DNA from: Roseiarcus sp963780825
GTDB taxonomy: Bacteria > Pseudomonadota > Alphaproteobacteria > Rhizobiales > Beijerinckiaceae
DNA length: 64,000 bases
Direction: 5' to 3'
NCBI GenBank assembly: GCA_963780825.1
Contig: CAWADL010000005.1
Location: forward strand, 1 to 64,000
Made by a program: the position numbers and the translations under genes. Positions 51,942 to 62,293 of this stretch are shown here, in pieces (position 1 is the first letter of the stretch; each line of letters starts with the position of its first letter). Below the pieces are notes generated by a model. It worked only from the letters and a program-made list of their open reading frames with translations. It was not told the origin of the DNA and did no database searches.

Positions 51942-52313
51942 ATGCCGACGATCAGTCAGTTGATCCGCAAGCCGCGGACGCCGAAGATCTACCGCGAGAA
52001 GGCGCGCCATCTGCAGGCGAGCCCGCAGAAGCGCGGCGTCTGCACGCGCGTCTATACGACGACCCCGAAGAAGCCGAACTCGGCTTTGCGTAAGGTCGCC
52101 AAGGTGCGCCTGACCAACGGCTTCGAGGTCATCGGCTACATCCCCGGCGAAGGCCACAACCTTCAAGAGCACTCGGTGGTGATGATCCGCGGCGGTCGCG
52201 TCAAGGATCTGCCCGGCGTTCGCTATCACATTCTCCGCGGCGTGCTCGACACGCAGGGCGTCAAGGACCGCAAGCAGCGCCGTTCGAAATACGGCGCCAA
52301 GCGTCCGAAGTAA
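51942..52313 (+). CDS. rpsL: 30S ribosomal protein S12
   Basis: 123 residues; binds 16S rRNA at the decoding centre. PTISQLIRKPRTPKIYREKA opens it and TTTPKKPNSALRKVAKVRLT contains the Lys of the streptomycin loop (PKKPNSA, Lys normal, so no streptomycin-resistance change there). The second loop RGGRVKDLPGVRYHILRG is also wild type. The N-terminus is the usual short form. First gene of the operon. Confidence 0.98.
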   Translation: MPTISQLIRKPRTPKIYREKARHLQASPQKRGVCTRVYTTTPKKPNSALRKVAKVRLTNGFEVIGYIPGEGHNLQEHSVVMIRGGRVKDLPGVRYHILRGVLDTQGVKDRKQRRSKYGAKRPK

Positions 52314-52333
52314 GAGGTCGAAGAGAGTCAGAC

Positions 52334-52804
52334 ATGTCGCGCCGCCATTCCGCCGAGAAACGCGAGATCATCCCGGACGCCAAGTACGGGGACATCATCG
52401 TCGCCAAGTTCATGAACACCATCATGTACGAGGGCAAGAAGTCGGTCGCCGAGCAGATCGTCTATGGCGCGTTCGATGGCGTCGAGTCGAAGGCGAAGTC
52501 GGATCCGCTCGCCGTGTTCAAGCAGGCGCTCGAGAACGTCGCGCCTTCGGTTGAAGTGCGCTCGCGCCGCGTCGGCGGCGCCACCTATCAGGTGCCGGTG
52601 GAAGTGCGCACCGAGCGCCGCCAGGCGCTGGCTATTCGCTGGATCATCAACGCCGCGCGCGAGCGTAACGACAAGACGATGGTTGATCGTCTGGCCTCGG
52701 AGCTGCTCGACGCATCCAACAATCGCGGCGCCGCGGTGAAGAAGCGGGAGGACACACACAGGATGGCCGAGGCGAATCGCGCCTTTGCCCACTACCGCTG
52801 GTAA
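52334..52804 (+). CDS. rpsG: 30S ribosomal protein S7
   Basis: 156 residues, normal length; nucleates the 30S head and binds 16S rRNA near the E site. SRRHSAEKREIIPDAKYGDI, the block VRSRRVGGATYQVPVEVRTE and RKREDTHRMAEANRAFAHYR are standard. Starts 20 bases after rpsL stop and precedes fusA by 35 bases. In other bacteria S7 represses this operon by binding the rpsL-rpsG gap. Confidence 0.98.
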   Translation: MSRRHSAEKREIIPDAKYGDIIVAKFMNTIMYEGKKSVAEQIVYGAFDGVESKAKSDPLAVFKQALENVAPSVEVRSRRVGGATYQVPVEVRTERRQALAIRWIINAARERNDKTMVDRLASELLDASNNRGAAVKKREDTHRMAEANRAFAHYRW

Positions 52805-52839
52805 AGCGGCTGTCCGACCTCCAATTGGAATTTTAACCC

Positions 52840-54916
52840 ATGCCACGCAGTCATCCTATCGAGGACTACCGCAACTTCGGCATCATGGCGCATATCGACG
52901 CCGGCAAGACGACGACGACCGAGCGTATCCTGTATTATTCCGGCAAATCGCATAAGATCGGCGAAGTGCACGACGGCGCTGCGACCATGGATTGGATGGA
53001 GCAGGAGCAGGAGCGCGGCATCACCATCACGTCCGCCGCGACGACCACCTTCTGGCAGGACAAGCGCCTCAACATCATCGACACCCCCGGCCACGTCGAC
53101 TTCACCATCGAAGTCGAGCGCTCTCTCCGCGTGCTCGACGGCGCCGTATGCGTGCTCGACGGCAACCAGGGCGTAGAGCCGCAGACCGAGACCGTTTGGC
53201 GTCAGGCCGACAAATACAACGTTCCGCGCATCGTGTTCGTCAACAAGATGGACAAGATCGGCGCCGACTTCTTTCGCTGCGTCGACGAGATCAAGACCAA
53301 GGTCGGCGGCCGCCCGGTATGCATCCAGCTGCCGATCGGTTCGGAGTCGAATTTCAAGGGCATCATCGATCTGCTGCGCATGAAGGCGGTCGTCTGGGAA
53401 GACGAGGGCCTCGGCGCCAAATATCACGACGAAGAGATCCCGGCCGAGCTGCTCGACCAGGCCAAGGAATATCGCGAGAAGCTGATTGAAGCCGCCGTCG
53501 AACTCGACGACGAAGTGTTGGCCGCGTTTTTCGACGGCAAGGAGCCGAGCTTCGAGACCCTGCAGCGGCTGATCCGCAAGGCGGTCCGGCACATCACGTT
53601 CATTCCGATTCTCTGCGGCTCGGCCTTCAAGAACAAGGGCGTGCAGCCGCTGCTCGACGCCGTCGTCGCCTATCTGCCTTCGCCCGCCGATCGCGAGGGC
53701 ATCAAGGGCATCGACATGGACACCGGCGAGGAGATCGTCCGCAAGCCGCTCGATAACGAGCCGTTCTCCATGCTCGGCTTCAAGATCATGGACGATCCGT
53801 TCGTCGGCACGATCACGTTCTGCCGCGTCTATTCCGGCCACATCGAGTCCGGCACCACGGTGCTCAACTCGACCAAGGACAAGAAAGAGCGCGTCGGCCG
53901 CATGCTGCTGATGCACGCCAACAACCGCGAGGACGTCAAGGAAGCCTATCGCCGGCGACATCGTCGCGCTGGCCGGCCTGAAGGACACGCGCACCGGCGA
54001 CACGCTGTGCGATCTCAACAAGCCGGTCATCCTGGAGAAGATGGAGTTCCCCGAGCCCGTCATCGAGATCGCCATCGAGCCGAAGTCGAAGGCGGACCAG
54101 GAGAAGCTCGGCGTCGCGCTGGCGAAGCTCGCTGCGGAGGACCCGTCGTTCCGCGTCTCGACCGATCAGGAATCCGGCCAGACGATCCTGAAGGGCATGG
54201 GCGAACTGCATCTCGACATCAAGGTCGACATCTTGCGGCGCACCTACAAGGTCGACGCCTCGATCGGCGCGCCGCAGGTCGCCTATCGCGAGAAGCTGAC
54301 CAAGAAGACCGAGATCAACTACACCCACAAGAAACAGACCGGCGGCACCGGCCAGTTCGCCAAGGTGATCATCGTGTTCGAACCGGCGGAGCCCGGCGCG
54401 GGATCGTCGTTCGAATCGAAGATCGTCGGCGGCTCGGTTCCGAAGGAATATATCCCCGGCGTCGAAAAAGGCATCAACTCGGTGATGGGCTCCGGCGTCC
54501 TCGCCGGCTTCCCGGTCGTCGACGTGAAGGCGACCTTGATTGACGGCGCCTATCACGACGTGGACTCCTCGGCGCTCGCCTTCGAGATCGCGTCCCGCGC
54601 GGCGTTCCGCGAGGGCCTGCAGAAGGGCGGGGCCGTGCTGCTCGAGCCGATCATGAAGGTCGAGGTCGTGACGCCGGAGGAGCACACCGGTTACGTGATG
54701 GGCGATCTGCTCTCCCGTCGCGGGCAGGTGCAGGGTCAGGACATGCGCGCCAACGCGGTGGTCATCAACGCGATGGTGCCGCTCGCCAACATGTTCGGCT
54801 ACGTCAACCAGCTTCGCTCGGGCACGCAGGGCCGCGCGAACTTCACGATGCAGTTCGACCACTACGAGCAAGTCCCGGCGAACGTCGCCAAGGACATCAT
54901 GGACAAGAACAAGTGA
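52840..54916 (+). CDS. fusA: Elongation factor G, frameshifted in this sequence
   Basis: GTPase that translocates the ribosome. G1 is IMAHIDAGKTTTTERILYYS, G3 IIDTPGHVDFTIEVERSLRV, G4 FVNKMDKIGADFFRCV. Domain II and the first part are in frame to about 53948. There GAAGCCTATCGCCGGCGACAT has one extra C (near 53950): removing it gives EAYAGDIVALAGLKDT and joins the frame of 54041-54916, which holds domains III-V. The corrected protein is 691 residues, the usual length. Because fusA is essential and the rest is perfectly conserved, an assembly indel is more likely than a dead gene. Confidence 0.95.
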
Positions 54917-54970
54917 CGCGTACGCGTCGCTAGTTCCGAACTCAACAGAGATACGCAGAGGAGCCTGGCA

Positions 54971-56161
<1,191 letters not shown>

Positions 56162-56176
56162 CGAACGTTGAGTTAT

Positions 56177-56205
56177 GAGCCGGGCGGGCTTCGCCCGCTC
56201 GGTTC
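56177..56205 (+). other. Hairpin between tuf and rpsJ
   Basis: GAGCCGGGCGGGC and GCCCGCTCGGTTC pair around a TTC loop 15 bases after the tuf stop. There is no T-run, so it is more likely an mRNA-stability or partial termination element than a terminator. Confidence 0.4.
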
Positions 56206-56223
56206 AGACAGGGATCGATTGAA

Positions 56224-56532
<309 letters not shown>

Positions 56533-56587
56533 GGGGATTTGGGCTGCTGTTCGCCAATGTCGAACGCGTCCTGAAGGGAATGACGCC

Positions 56588-57322
56588 ATGCGTTCAGGAA
56601 TAATCGCAAAGAAGCTGGGGATGACCCGGGTCTTCACCGAAGGCGGCGACCACGTGCCGGTCACCGTGCTCTCGATTGAAGGCTGCCAGGTCGTCGCGCA
56701 TCGCACCAAAGACAAGAACGGCTACACCGCGGTGCAGGTCGGCAGCGGCAAGGCGAAGGTGAAGAACGTCTCCAAGGCCGAGCGCGGCCGGTTCGCGATC
56801 GCCTCCGTCGAGCCGAAGATGAAGATCGCCGAGTTCCGCGTCGCCGAGGACAAGCTGATCCCGGTCGGCGCCGAGTTGACGGCTGATCATTTCGCCGTTG
56901 GACAATATGTCGATGTCACCGGCGTGACGCTCGGCAAGGGCTTCGCCGGCCCGATGAAGCGCTGGAACTTCGGCGGCTTGCGCGCCACGCACGGCGTGTC
57001 GGTCTCGCACCGTTCGCACGGCTCGACCGGCGGCCGTCAGGACCCCGGCAAGACCTGGAAGAACAAGAAAATGGCCGGCCACATGGGCACCGACACGGTG
57101 ACCACGCAGAACCTGAAGGTCGTCCGCACCGACGTCGAGCGCGGCCTGATCCTGGTTGAAGGCGCGGTTCCCGGTTTCGCCGGTGGTTGGATCTCCGTGC
57201 GCGACTCGGTGAAGAAGCCCGCGCACAAGGATACGCCGGTGCCCGGCAAGTTCCGCGTCCATGCTTCGGGGACGCCGGGCGCGGAAGTCGCGCCGGAAGC
57301 CACCGAAAGCAAGGGGGAGTGA
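56588..57322 (+). CDS. rplC: 50S ribosomal protein L3
   Basis: 244 residues, near the peptidyl-transferase centre. MRSGIIAKKLGMTRVFTEGG, then GKGFAGPMKRWNFGGLRATH and GGRQDPGKTWKNKKMAGHMG. The Gln in the GGRQDPGK loop is the usual target of PrmB methylation. The C-terminus has an alphaproteobacterial Glu/Ala/Pro-rich tail of about 25 residues. Confidence 0.97.
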   Translation: MRSGIIAKKLGMTRVFTEGGDHVPVTVLSIEGCQVVAHRTKDKNGYTAVQVGSGKAKVKNVSKAERGRFAIASVEPKMKIAEFRVAEDKLIPVGAELTADHFAVGQYVDVTGVTLGKGFAGPMKRWNFGGLRATHGVSVSHRSHGSTGGRQDPGKTWKNKKMAGHMGTDTVTTQNLKVVRTDVERGLILVEGAVPGFAGGWISVRDSVKKPAHKDTPVPGKFRVHASGTPGAEVAPEATESKGE

Positions 57323-57326
57323 CGTT

Positions 57327-57948
57327 ATGAAACTCGACGTGACTTCCCTCGACGGTTCCTCCGCCGGCTCGATCGAACTCAGCGACGCTGTGTTTGGTCT
57401 GGAGCCGCGCGTCGATCTGATCGCCCGCATGGTCAACTACCAGCTCGCCAAGCGCCGCGCCGGTTCGGCGAAGACGCTCGGCCGCGCCGACATCCACCGC
57501 ACCGGCAAGAAGATGTACAAGCAGAAGGGCACCGGCGGCGCCCGTCACGGCTCGGCGCGCGTGCCGCAGTTTCGCGGCGGTGGTCGCGCCATGGGCCCGG
57601 TGGCCCGCTCTTTCGAGCATGAACTGACGCAGAAGGTGCGTGCGCTGGCGATGCGCCATGCGCTCTCCGCCAAAGCGCAGGCCGGCGAGTTGATTGTTTG
57701 GGACCACGCCAATCTCGGCGAGGCGAAGACCAAGCTGTTGCGCGAGGGCTTCAAGAAGTCGTCGCTCGCCAATGTTCTGATTGTCGACGGCGCCGAGGTG
57801 AATGCGAATTTCGCGCTCGCCGCGCGCAATCTGCCGAAGATCGATCGTGCTGCCCGTGCAGGGCGCCAACGTCTACGACATCATGCGCCGCGAGAAGCTG
57901 ATCTTGACCAAGGCCGCCGTCGAAGCGCTGGAGGCGCGGTTCAAATGA
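57327..57948 (+). CDS. rplD: 50S ribosomal protein L4, frameshifted near the 3' end
   Basis: A core 50S protein that lines the exit tunnel and regulates the S10 operon in other bacteria. KLDVTSLDGSSAGSIELSDA through GELIVWDHANLGEAKTKLLR and NLPKID are in frame from ATG 57327. At 57843-57846 GATCGTGCTG has one extra base: deleting the C gives D-V-L-P-V-Q-G-A-N-V-Y-D and the normal end LTKAAVEALEARFK, with TGA at 57946-57948 overlapping rplW by 4 bases. As written, the frame instead reads on through rplW. Length is 622 bases, one more than a multiple of three; corrected it is 206 residues. Confidence 0.94.
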
Positions 57949-58241
57949 ACAAGGATACGCGCCACTACGACACCATCGTCGCGCCGCTCATCACTGAGAA
58001 GGCGACGATTGCGTCGGATCAAAACCAATATGTGTTTCGCGTTCGCCCGGAGGCCACCAAGCCTCAGATCAAGGCGGCGATCGAGAAGCTGTTTGATGTG
58101 AAGGTAACCGCGGTGAACACGTTGATCCGCAAGGGCAAGGCGAAGATGTTTCGTGGACGGCCGGGACGCCAGCAGGACCTGAAGAAGGCTGTGGTGACGC
58201 TCGCTGACGGCCACCGCATCGACGTGACGACGGGCGTCTGA
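57945..58241 (+). CDS. rplW: 50S ribosomal protein L23
   Basis: 98 residues from ATG 57945, inside the stop of rplD (ATGA). DTIVAPLITEKATIASDQNQ and VFRVRPEATKPQIKAAIEKL are canonical; L23 docks trigger factor and SRP at the exit tunnel. The longer reading frame beginning in rplD is caused by the rplD frameshift and is not a real fusion. Confidence 0.97.
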   Translation: MNKDTRHYDTIVAPLITEKATIASDQNQYVFRVRPEATKPQIKAAIEKLFDVKVTAVNTLIRKGKAKMFRGRPGRQQDLKKAVVTLADGHRIDVTTGV

Positions 58242-58251
58242 GGAATTCATC

Positions 58252-59088
58252 ATGGCTTTGAAGTCATACAAGCCGTACACGCCGGGCATTCGTCAGCTGA
58301 CGATCGTTGATCGTTCGGAGCTGTACAAGGGCAAGCCGCTCAAGAAGCTGACCGAGGGCAAGTCGGAGAAGGGCGGCCGCAACAATGCTGGCCGCATCAC
58401 CGTGCGTTTTCGTGGCGGCGGTCACAAGCAGACCTACCGGATCGTCGATTTCAAGCGTCGCAAGACCGAGACGGCGAAGGTCGAGCGGCTGGAATATGAT
58501 CCGAACCGCACCAGCTTCATCGCGCTGATCAAATATTCTGATGGCGAGCAGGCCTATATCATCGCGCCGCAGCGGCTTGGTGTTGGCGACGAGGTCGTTG
58601 CCGGCCAGAACGTCGACGTGAAGCCGGGCAATGCGATGCCGCTCGGCAGCATTCCCGTCGGCACGATCGTCCACAACGTCGAACTGAAGATCGGCAAGGG
58701 CGGCGCGGTGGCGCGGTCGGCTGGGACCTATGCGCAGATCGTTGGTCGCGACCAGGGCTACGTGTCGCTTCGGCTCAACTCGGGCGAGCAGCGCATCGTG
58801 CACGGCAACTGCTATGCGACGATCGGCGCGGTGTCGAACCCCGATCACATGAACGCTTCGCTCGGCAAGGCCGGGCGCAATCGCTGGCTTGGCCATCGCC
58901 CGCACAATCGCGGCGTGACGATGAACCCGGTTGACCATCCGCACGGCGGCGGCGAAGGCCGCACCTCCGGCGGCCGGCATCCGGTCTCGCCGTGGGGCAA
59001 GCCGACCAAGGGCAAGAAGACGCGCTCCAACAAGAGCACGGACAAATTCATCGTCGCCTCGCGGCACGTGCGCAAGAAGAAGGGCTGA
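58252..59088 (+). CDS. rplB: 50S ribosomal protein L2
   Basis: 278 residues, essential at the subunit bridge and peptidyl-transferase centre. Standard blocks: GRITVRFRGGGHKQTYRIVD, VHNVELKIGKGGAVARSAGT and MNPVDHPHGGGEGRTSGGRH, the latter with the catalytic-region His. Eleven bases after rplW. Confidence 0.98.
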   Translation: MALKSYKPYTPGIRQLTIVDRSELYKGKPLKKLTEGKSEKGGRNNAGRITVRFRGGGHKQTYRIVDFKRRKTETAKVERLEYDPNRTSFIALIKYSDGEQAYIIAPQRLGVGDEVVAGQNVDVKPGNAMPLGSIPVGTIVHNVELKIGKGGAVARSAGTYAQIVGRDQGYVSLRLNSGEQRIVHGNCYATIGAVSNPDHMNASLGKAGRNRWLGHRPHNRGVTMNPVDHPHGGGEGRTSGGRHPVSPWGKPTKGKKTRSNKSTDKFIVASRHVRKKKG

Positions 59089-59092
59089 GGCC

Positions 59093-59371
59093 ATGGCGCG
59101 TTCAATCTGGAAGGGGCCGTTCGTCGACGGCTATCTGCTCAAGAAGGCGGACGCGGCGCGTGCGTCGGGTCGTGGCGACGTCGTCAAGATCTGGAGCCGC
59201 CGCTCGACCATCCTGCCGCAGTTCGTTGGCCTTACCTTCGGCGTCTACAACGGACACAAGCACATTCCGGTCAACGTGTCGGAAGACATGATTGGTCACA
59301 AGTTCGGCGAGTTCGCGCCGACGCGCACGTTCCACGGCCATTCCGCCGACAAGAAGGCGAAGAGAGCTTAA
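59093..59371 (+). CDS. rpsS: 30S ribosomal protein S19
   Basis: 92 residues; ATG at 59093 inside GAGGCCATGG. SIWKGPFVDGYLLKKADAAR and GHKFGEFAPTRTFHGHSADK are canonical. The ORF open from 58931 overlaps rplB in another frame and is not the gene start. Confidence 0.97.
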   Translation: MARSIWKGPFVDGYLLKKADAARASGRGDVVKIWSRRSTILPQFVGLTFGVYNGHKHIPVNVSEDMIGHKFGEFAPTRTFHGHSADKKAKRA

Positions 59372-59372
59372 C

Positions 59373-59756
59373 ATGGGCAAGGAAAAGAACCCGCGCCGCC
59401 TCGCCGACAACGAAGCCAAGGCGACGATCCGCATGCTGCGCGTCAGCCCGCAGAAGCTCAATCTGCTGGCGCAGTTGATCCGCGGCAAGAAGGTCTCGAA
59501 GGCGCTCGCCGACCTCGAGTTCAGCCACAAGCGGATCTCGGTCGAGGTGAAGAAGGCGCTGGAATTGGCGATCGCCAACGCCGAGAACAACCATGAGCTC
59601 GACGTCGACGATCTGATCGTCGCTCAGGCCTGGGTTGGCAAGGATACCGTGATGAAGCGCTTCAGCCCGCGTGCGCGTGGCCGAGCGGGCCGCATCGAGA
59701 AGCCGTTCTCCAACATCACGATCGTGGTGCGGGAAGAACAAGCCGCGGCGGCCTGA
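59373..59756 (+). CDS. rplV: 50S ribosomal protein L22
   Basis: 127 residues from ATG 59373, one base after the rpsS stop. Its extended loop, VKRFSPRARGRAGRIEKPFS-like MKRFSPRARGRAGRIEKPFS, lines the exit tunnel and is the site of macrolide-resistance changes in other bacteria; it looks normal. Confidence 0.97.
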   Translation: MGKEKNPRRLADNEAKATIRMLRVSPQKLNLLAQLIRGKKVSKALADLEFSHKRISVEVKKALELAIANAENNHELDVDDLIVAQAWVGKDTVMKRFSPRARGRAGRIEKPFSNITIVVREEQAAAA

Positions 59757-59766
59757 GGAGGAAACG

Positions 59767-60531
59767 ATGGGACAGAAGATCAATCCGATCGGTCTGCGCC
59801 TCGGCGTCAACCGAACCTGGGACAGCCGCTGGTACTCCAGCAAGAACGAGTACGGCAAGCTGCTGCACGAGGACTTCAAGATTTGCGAGATCCTCATGGA
59901 GGGTCTCAAGCAGGCGGCGATCTCCAAGATCGTCATCGAGCGCCCGCACAAGAAGTGCCGGGTCAACATCTATTCGGCGCGTCCGGGCGTCGTTATCGGC
60001 AAGAAGGGCGCCGACATCGACAAGCTGCGCAAGCAGGTCGGCAAGCTGACGAAGTCCGAGGTCGCGATCAACATCGTCGAGGTGCGCAAGCCCGAGGTCG
60101 ACGCGACGTTGATTGCCGACTCGATCGCTCAGCAGCTGGAGCGCCGCGTGGCGTTCCGTCGCGCGATGAAGCGCGCCGTGCAGTCGGCGATGCGTCTCGG
60201 CGCCGAGGGCATCCGCATCAACTGCTCCGGCCGTCTCGGCGGCGCGGAAATCGCGCGGTTGGAGTGGTATCGCGAAGGTCGCGTGCCGCTGCATACGCTG
60301 CGCGCCGACGTCGATTACGGCGTCGCCACCGCGCACACGGCTTACGGCGCTTGCGGCATCAAGGTTTGGGTGTTCAAGGGCGAAATCCTCGAGCACGATC
60401 CGATGGCGCAGGACAGGAAACTGCACGAGGCCGACAATCAGTCAACGCATCGCCAGCGTCGTGATCGCGACGGCGAGGGTCGTGGCCGTGAACGCGACGG
60501 CGGTGGCCGTCGTGGGCGCGACGCGGCCTGA
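59767..60531 (+). CDS. rpsC: 30S ribosomal protein S3
   Basis: 254 residues. KH domain SARPGVVIGKKGADIDKLRK (GxxG loop). The core ends near residue 222 and is followed by a 35-residue Arg/Asp/Gly-rich tail (RRDRDGEGRGRERDGGGRRG), longer and lower-complexity than in most relatives. GAGGA precedes the ATG. Confidence 0.97.
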   Translation: MGQKINPIGLRLGVNRTWDSRWYSSKNEYGKLLHEDFKICEILMEGLKQAAISKIVIERPHKKCRVNIYSARPGVVIGKKGADIDKLRKQVGKLTKSEVAINIVEVRKPEVDATLIADSIAQQLERRVAFRRAMKRAVQSAMRLGAEGIRINCSGRLGGAEIARLEWYREGRVPLHTLRADVDYGVATAHTAYGACGIKVWVFKGEILEHDPMAQDRKLHEADNQSTHRQRRDRDGEGRGRERDGGGRRGRDAA

Positions 60532-60552
60532 TAGAGAAACGGGCATACGATC

Positions 60553-60966
60553 ATGATGCAACCCAAGCGAACCCGTTTCCGCAAGGCCTTCAAGGGCCGG
60601 ATCAGCGGAAACACGAAGGGCGGCGCGTTCCTCAATTTCGGCGAGTTCGGCCTGAAGGCGCTGGAGCCCGAGCGCGTCACCGCGCGCCAGATCGAGGCCG
60701 CGCGGCGTGCGCTGACGCGCCACATGAAGCGCGCCGGCCGCGTCTGGATCCGCGTGTTCTGCGACGTGCCGGTGTCGAAGAAGCCGATCGAAGTCCGCAT
60801 GGGTAAGGGCAAGGGCGCGCCGGAATATTGGGTCACCCGGATCGCGCCCGGCCGCATCATGTTCGAGGTCGACGGCGTGCCGGAGCAGGTGGCGCGCGAA
60901 GCCTTCGCGCTCGCCGCCGCCAAGCTGCCGATCAAGACGCGCTTTATTCAGCGCATCGCCGAGTAG
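60553..60966 (+). CDS. rplP: 50S ribosomal protein L16
   Basis: 137 residues near the A-site tRNA elbow. MQPKRTRFRKAFKGRISGNT and PVSKKPIEVRMGKGKGAPEY are canonical; the Arg of the latter stretch is the known hydroxylation target in some bacteria. Confidence 0.97.
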   Translation: MMQPKRTRFRKAFKGRISGNTKGGAFLNFGEFGLKALEPERVTARQIEAARRALTRHMKRAGRVWIRVFCDVPVSKKPIEVRMGKGKGAPEYWVTRIAPGRIMFEVDGVPEQVAREAFALAAAKLPIKTRFIQRIAE

Positions 60967-60976
60967 GATTCTTAAG

Positions 60977-61192
60977 ATGAAATCGAAAGCCCGCGTTGGC
61001 GATTTGCGCGTCATGACCGAGGACCAACTCGATGACGAAGCGCTGAAGCTGAAGAAAGAGCAGTTCAACCTGCGCTTCCAGCGCGCCAGCGGTCAGTTGC
61101 AGGACACCTCGCGGGTTCGCGTGGTGCGGCGCGACATCGCCCGCGTGCAAACCATCGCCGCGCAGAAGCGCGCCGCCAAGAAAGAGGGCTGA
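60977..61192 (+). CDS. rpmC: 50S ribosomal protein L29
   Basis: 71 residues, two helices; near the exit tunnel. DLRVMTEDQLDDEALKLKKE and RRDIARVQTIAAQKRAAKKE are canonical. Confidence 0.95.
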   Translation: MKSKARVGDLRVMTEDQLDDEALKLKKEQFNLRFQRASGQLQDTSRVRVVRRDIARVQTIAAQKRAAKKEG

Positions 61193-61197
61193 AGACG

Positions 61198-61506
61198 ATG
61201 CCGAAGCGTATCCTCCAAGGCGTCGTCATCAGCGACAAGCAGCAGAAGACGCTGGTCGTTAAGGTCGAGCGCCGTTTCACGCATCCGCTGTTGAAGAAGA
61301 CGGTGCGGAAGTCGAAGAACTATCACGCCCACGTCGAGAACAAGACGCAGAAGGTCGGCGATATGGTTTCGATCGAAGAGACAAAGCCGATCTCCAAGCT
61401 GAAGCGCTGGATCGTGATTGATCCGCCCGCAGCGCGCGAGAAGACGCCGGCGCCCGCGCCGGAAGCCCCTGTGGAAGCGGAAGGCGGCTCGGTCGGCAAC
61501 GGCTGA
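61198..61506 (+). CDS. rpsQ: 30S ribosomal protein S17
   Basis: 102 residues; the OB-fold core (LQGVVISDKQQKTLVVKVER, GDMVSIEETKPISKLKRW) is followed by an Ala/Pro/Glu-rich tail of about 25 residues that is absent from most S17 proteins. Confidence 0.95.
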   Translation: MPKRILQGVVISDKQQKTLVVKVERRFTHPLLKKTVRKSKNYHAHVENKTQKVGDMVSIEETKPISKLKRWIVIDPPAAREKTPAPAPEAPVEAEGGSVGNG

Positions 61507-61604
61507 ACCTGCTAACAGACAAACAAGCCGGGGGCGGTTGGCCCTCGTCGGACGCGGTCTGGAGCCAAAACTCCGGAGACCATCCGGAAAGGAAGTTGTA
61601 AGTC

Positions 61605-61973
61605 ATGATACAGATGCAGACCAATCTCGACGTCGCCGACAATTCGGGGGCGCGGCGCGTCATGTGCATCAAGGTGCTCGGCGGCTCGAAGCGCCGCTAC
61701 GCCTCGATCGGCGACATCATCGTCGTTTCCATCAAGGAAGCGATCCCGCGCGGCCGCGTGAAGAAGGGCGACGTGATGAAGGCGGTCGTCGTTCGCACCG
61801 CCAAGGACATCCGCCGTCCCGACGGCTCGGTGATCCGCTTCGACTCCAACGCCGCCGTGCTGATCAACAACCAGAGCGAGCCGGTCGGCACCCGCATCTT
61901 CGGGCCGGTTCCGCGCGAGCTGCGCGCCAAGAACCACGTGAAGATCATCTCGCTCGCGCCAGAGGTGCTGTAA
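61605..61973 (+). CDS. rplN: 50S ribosomal protein L14
   Basis: 122 residues; MIQMQTNLDVADNSGARRVM and KKGDVMKAVVVRTAKDIRRP are canonical. A 98-base gap separates it from rpsQ, the largest inside the operon. Confidence 0.98.
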   Translation: MIQMQTNLDVADNSGARRVMCIKVLGGSKRRYASIGDIIVVSIKEAIPRGRVKKGDVMKAVVVRTAKDIRRPDGSVIRFDSNAAVLINNQSEPVGTRIFGPVPRELRAKNHVKIISLAPEVL

Positions 61974-62293
61974 TGGCCGCAAAGATCAAGAAGGGCGACA
62001 AGGTCATCGTGCTCGCCGGACGCGACAAGGGCCGCTCCGGTCAGGTGCAGTCGGTGTCGCCGAGCGAGGGCCGCGCGATCGTCGAGGGCGTCAACCTCGT
62101 CAAGCGCCACACCAAACAAGACGCGAAGAACCCTGAAGGCGGCATCATCACCAAATCCGCGCCGATCAACCTTTCCAATCTCGCGATTGCCGACCCCAAG
62201 GACGGCAAGCCGACCCGGGTTGGGTTCAAAGTTCTCGATGACGGCCGCAAGGTCCGTTTCGCCAAGCGCTCCGGAGATCTGATCGATGGCTGA
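61973..62293 (+). CDS. rplX: 50S ribosomal protein L24
   Basis: 106 residues; its ATG shares the last A of the rplN stop (TAATG). KKGDKVIVLAGRDKGRSGQV is the KOW motif; assembly initiator of the 50S subunit. Confidence 0.97.
   Translation: MAAKIKKGDKVIVLAGRDKGRSGQVQSVSPSEGRAIVEGVNLVKRHTKQDAKNPEGGIITKSAPINLSNLAIADPKDGKPTRVGFKVLDDGRKVRFAKRSGDLIDG

Noticed and set aside
57261..58241. Apparent L4-L23 fusion protein
   Set aside because: Caused by a single extra base in rplD; both proteins have normal ends once it is removed.
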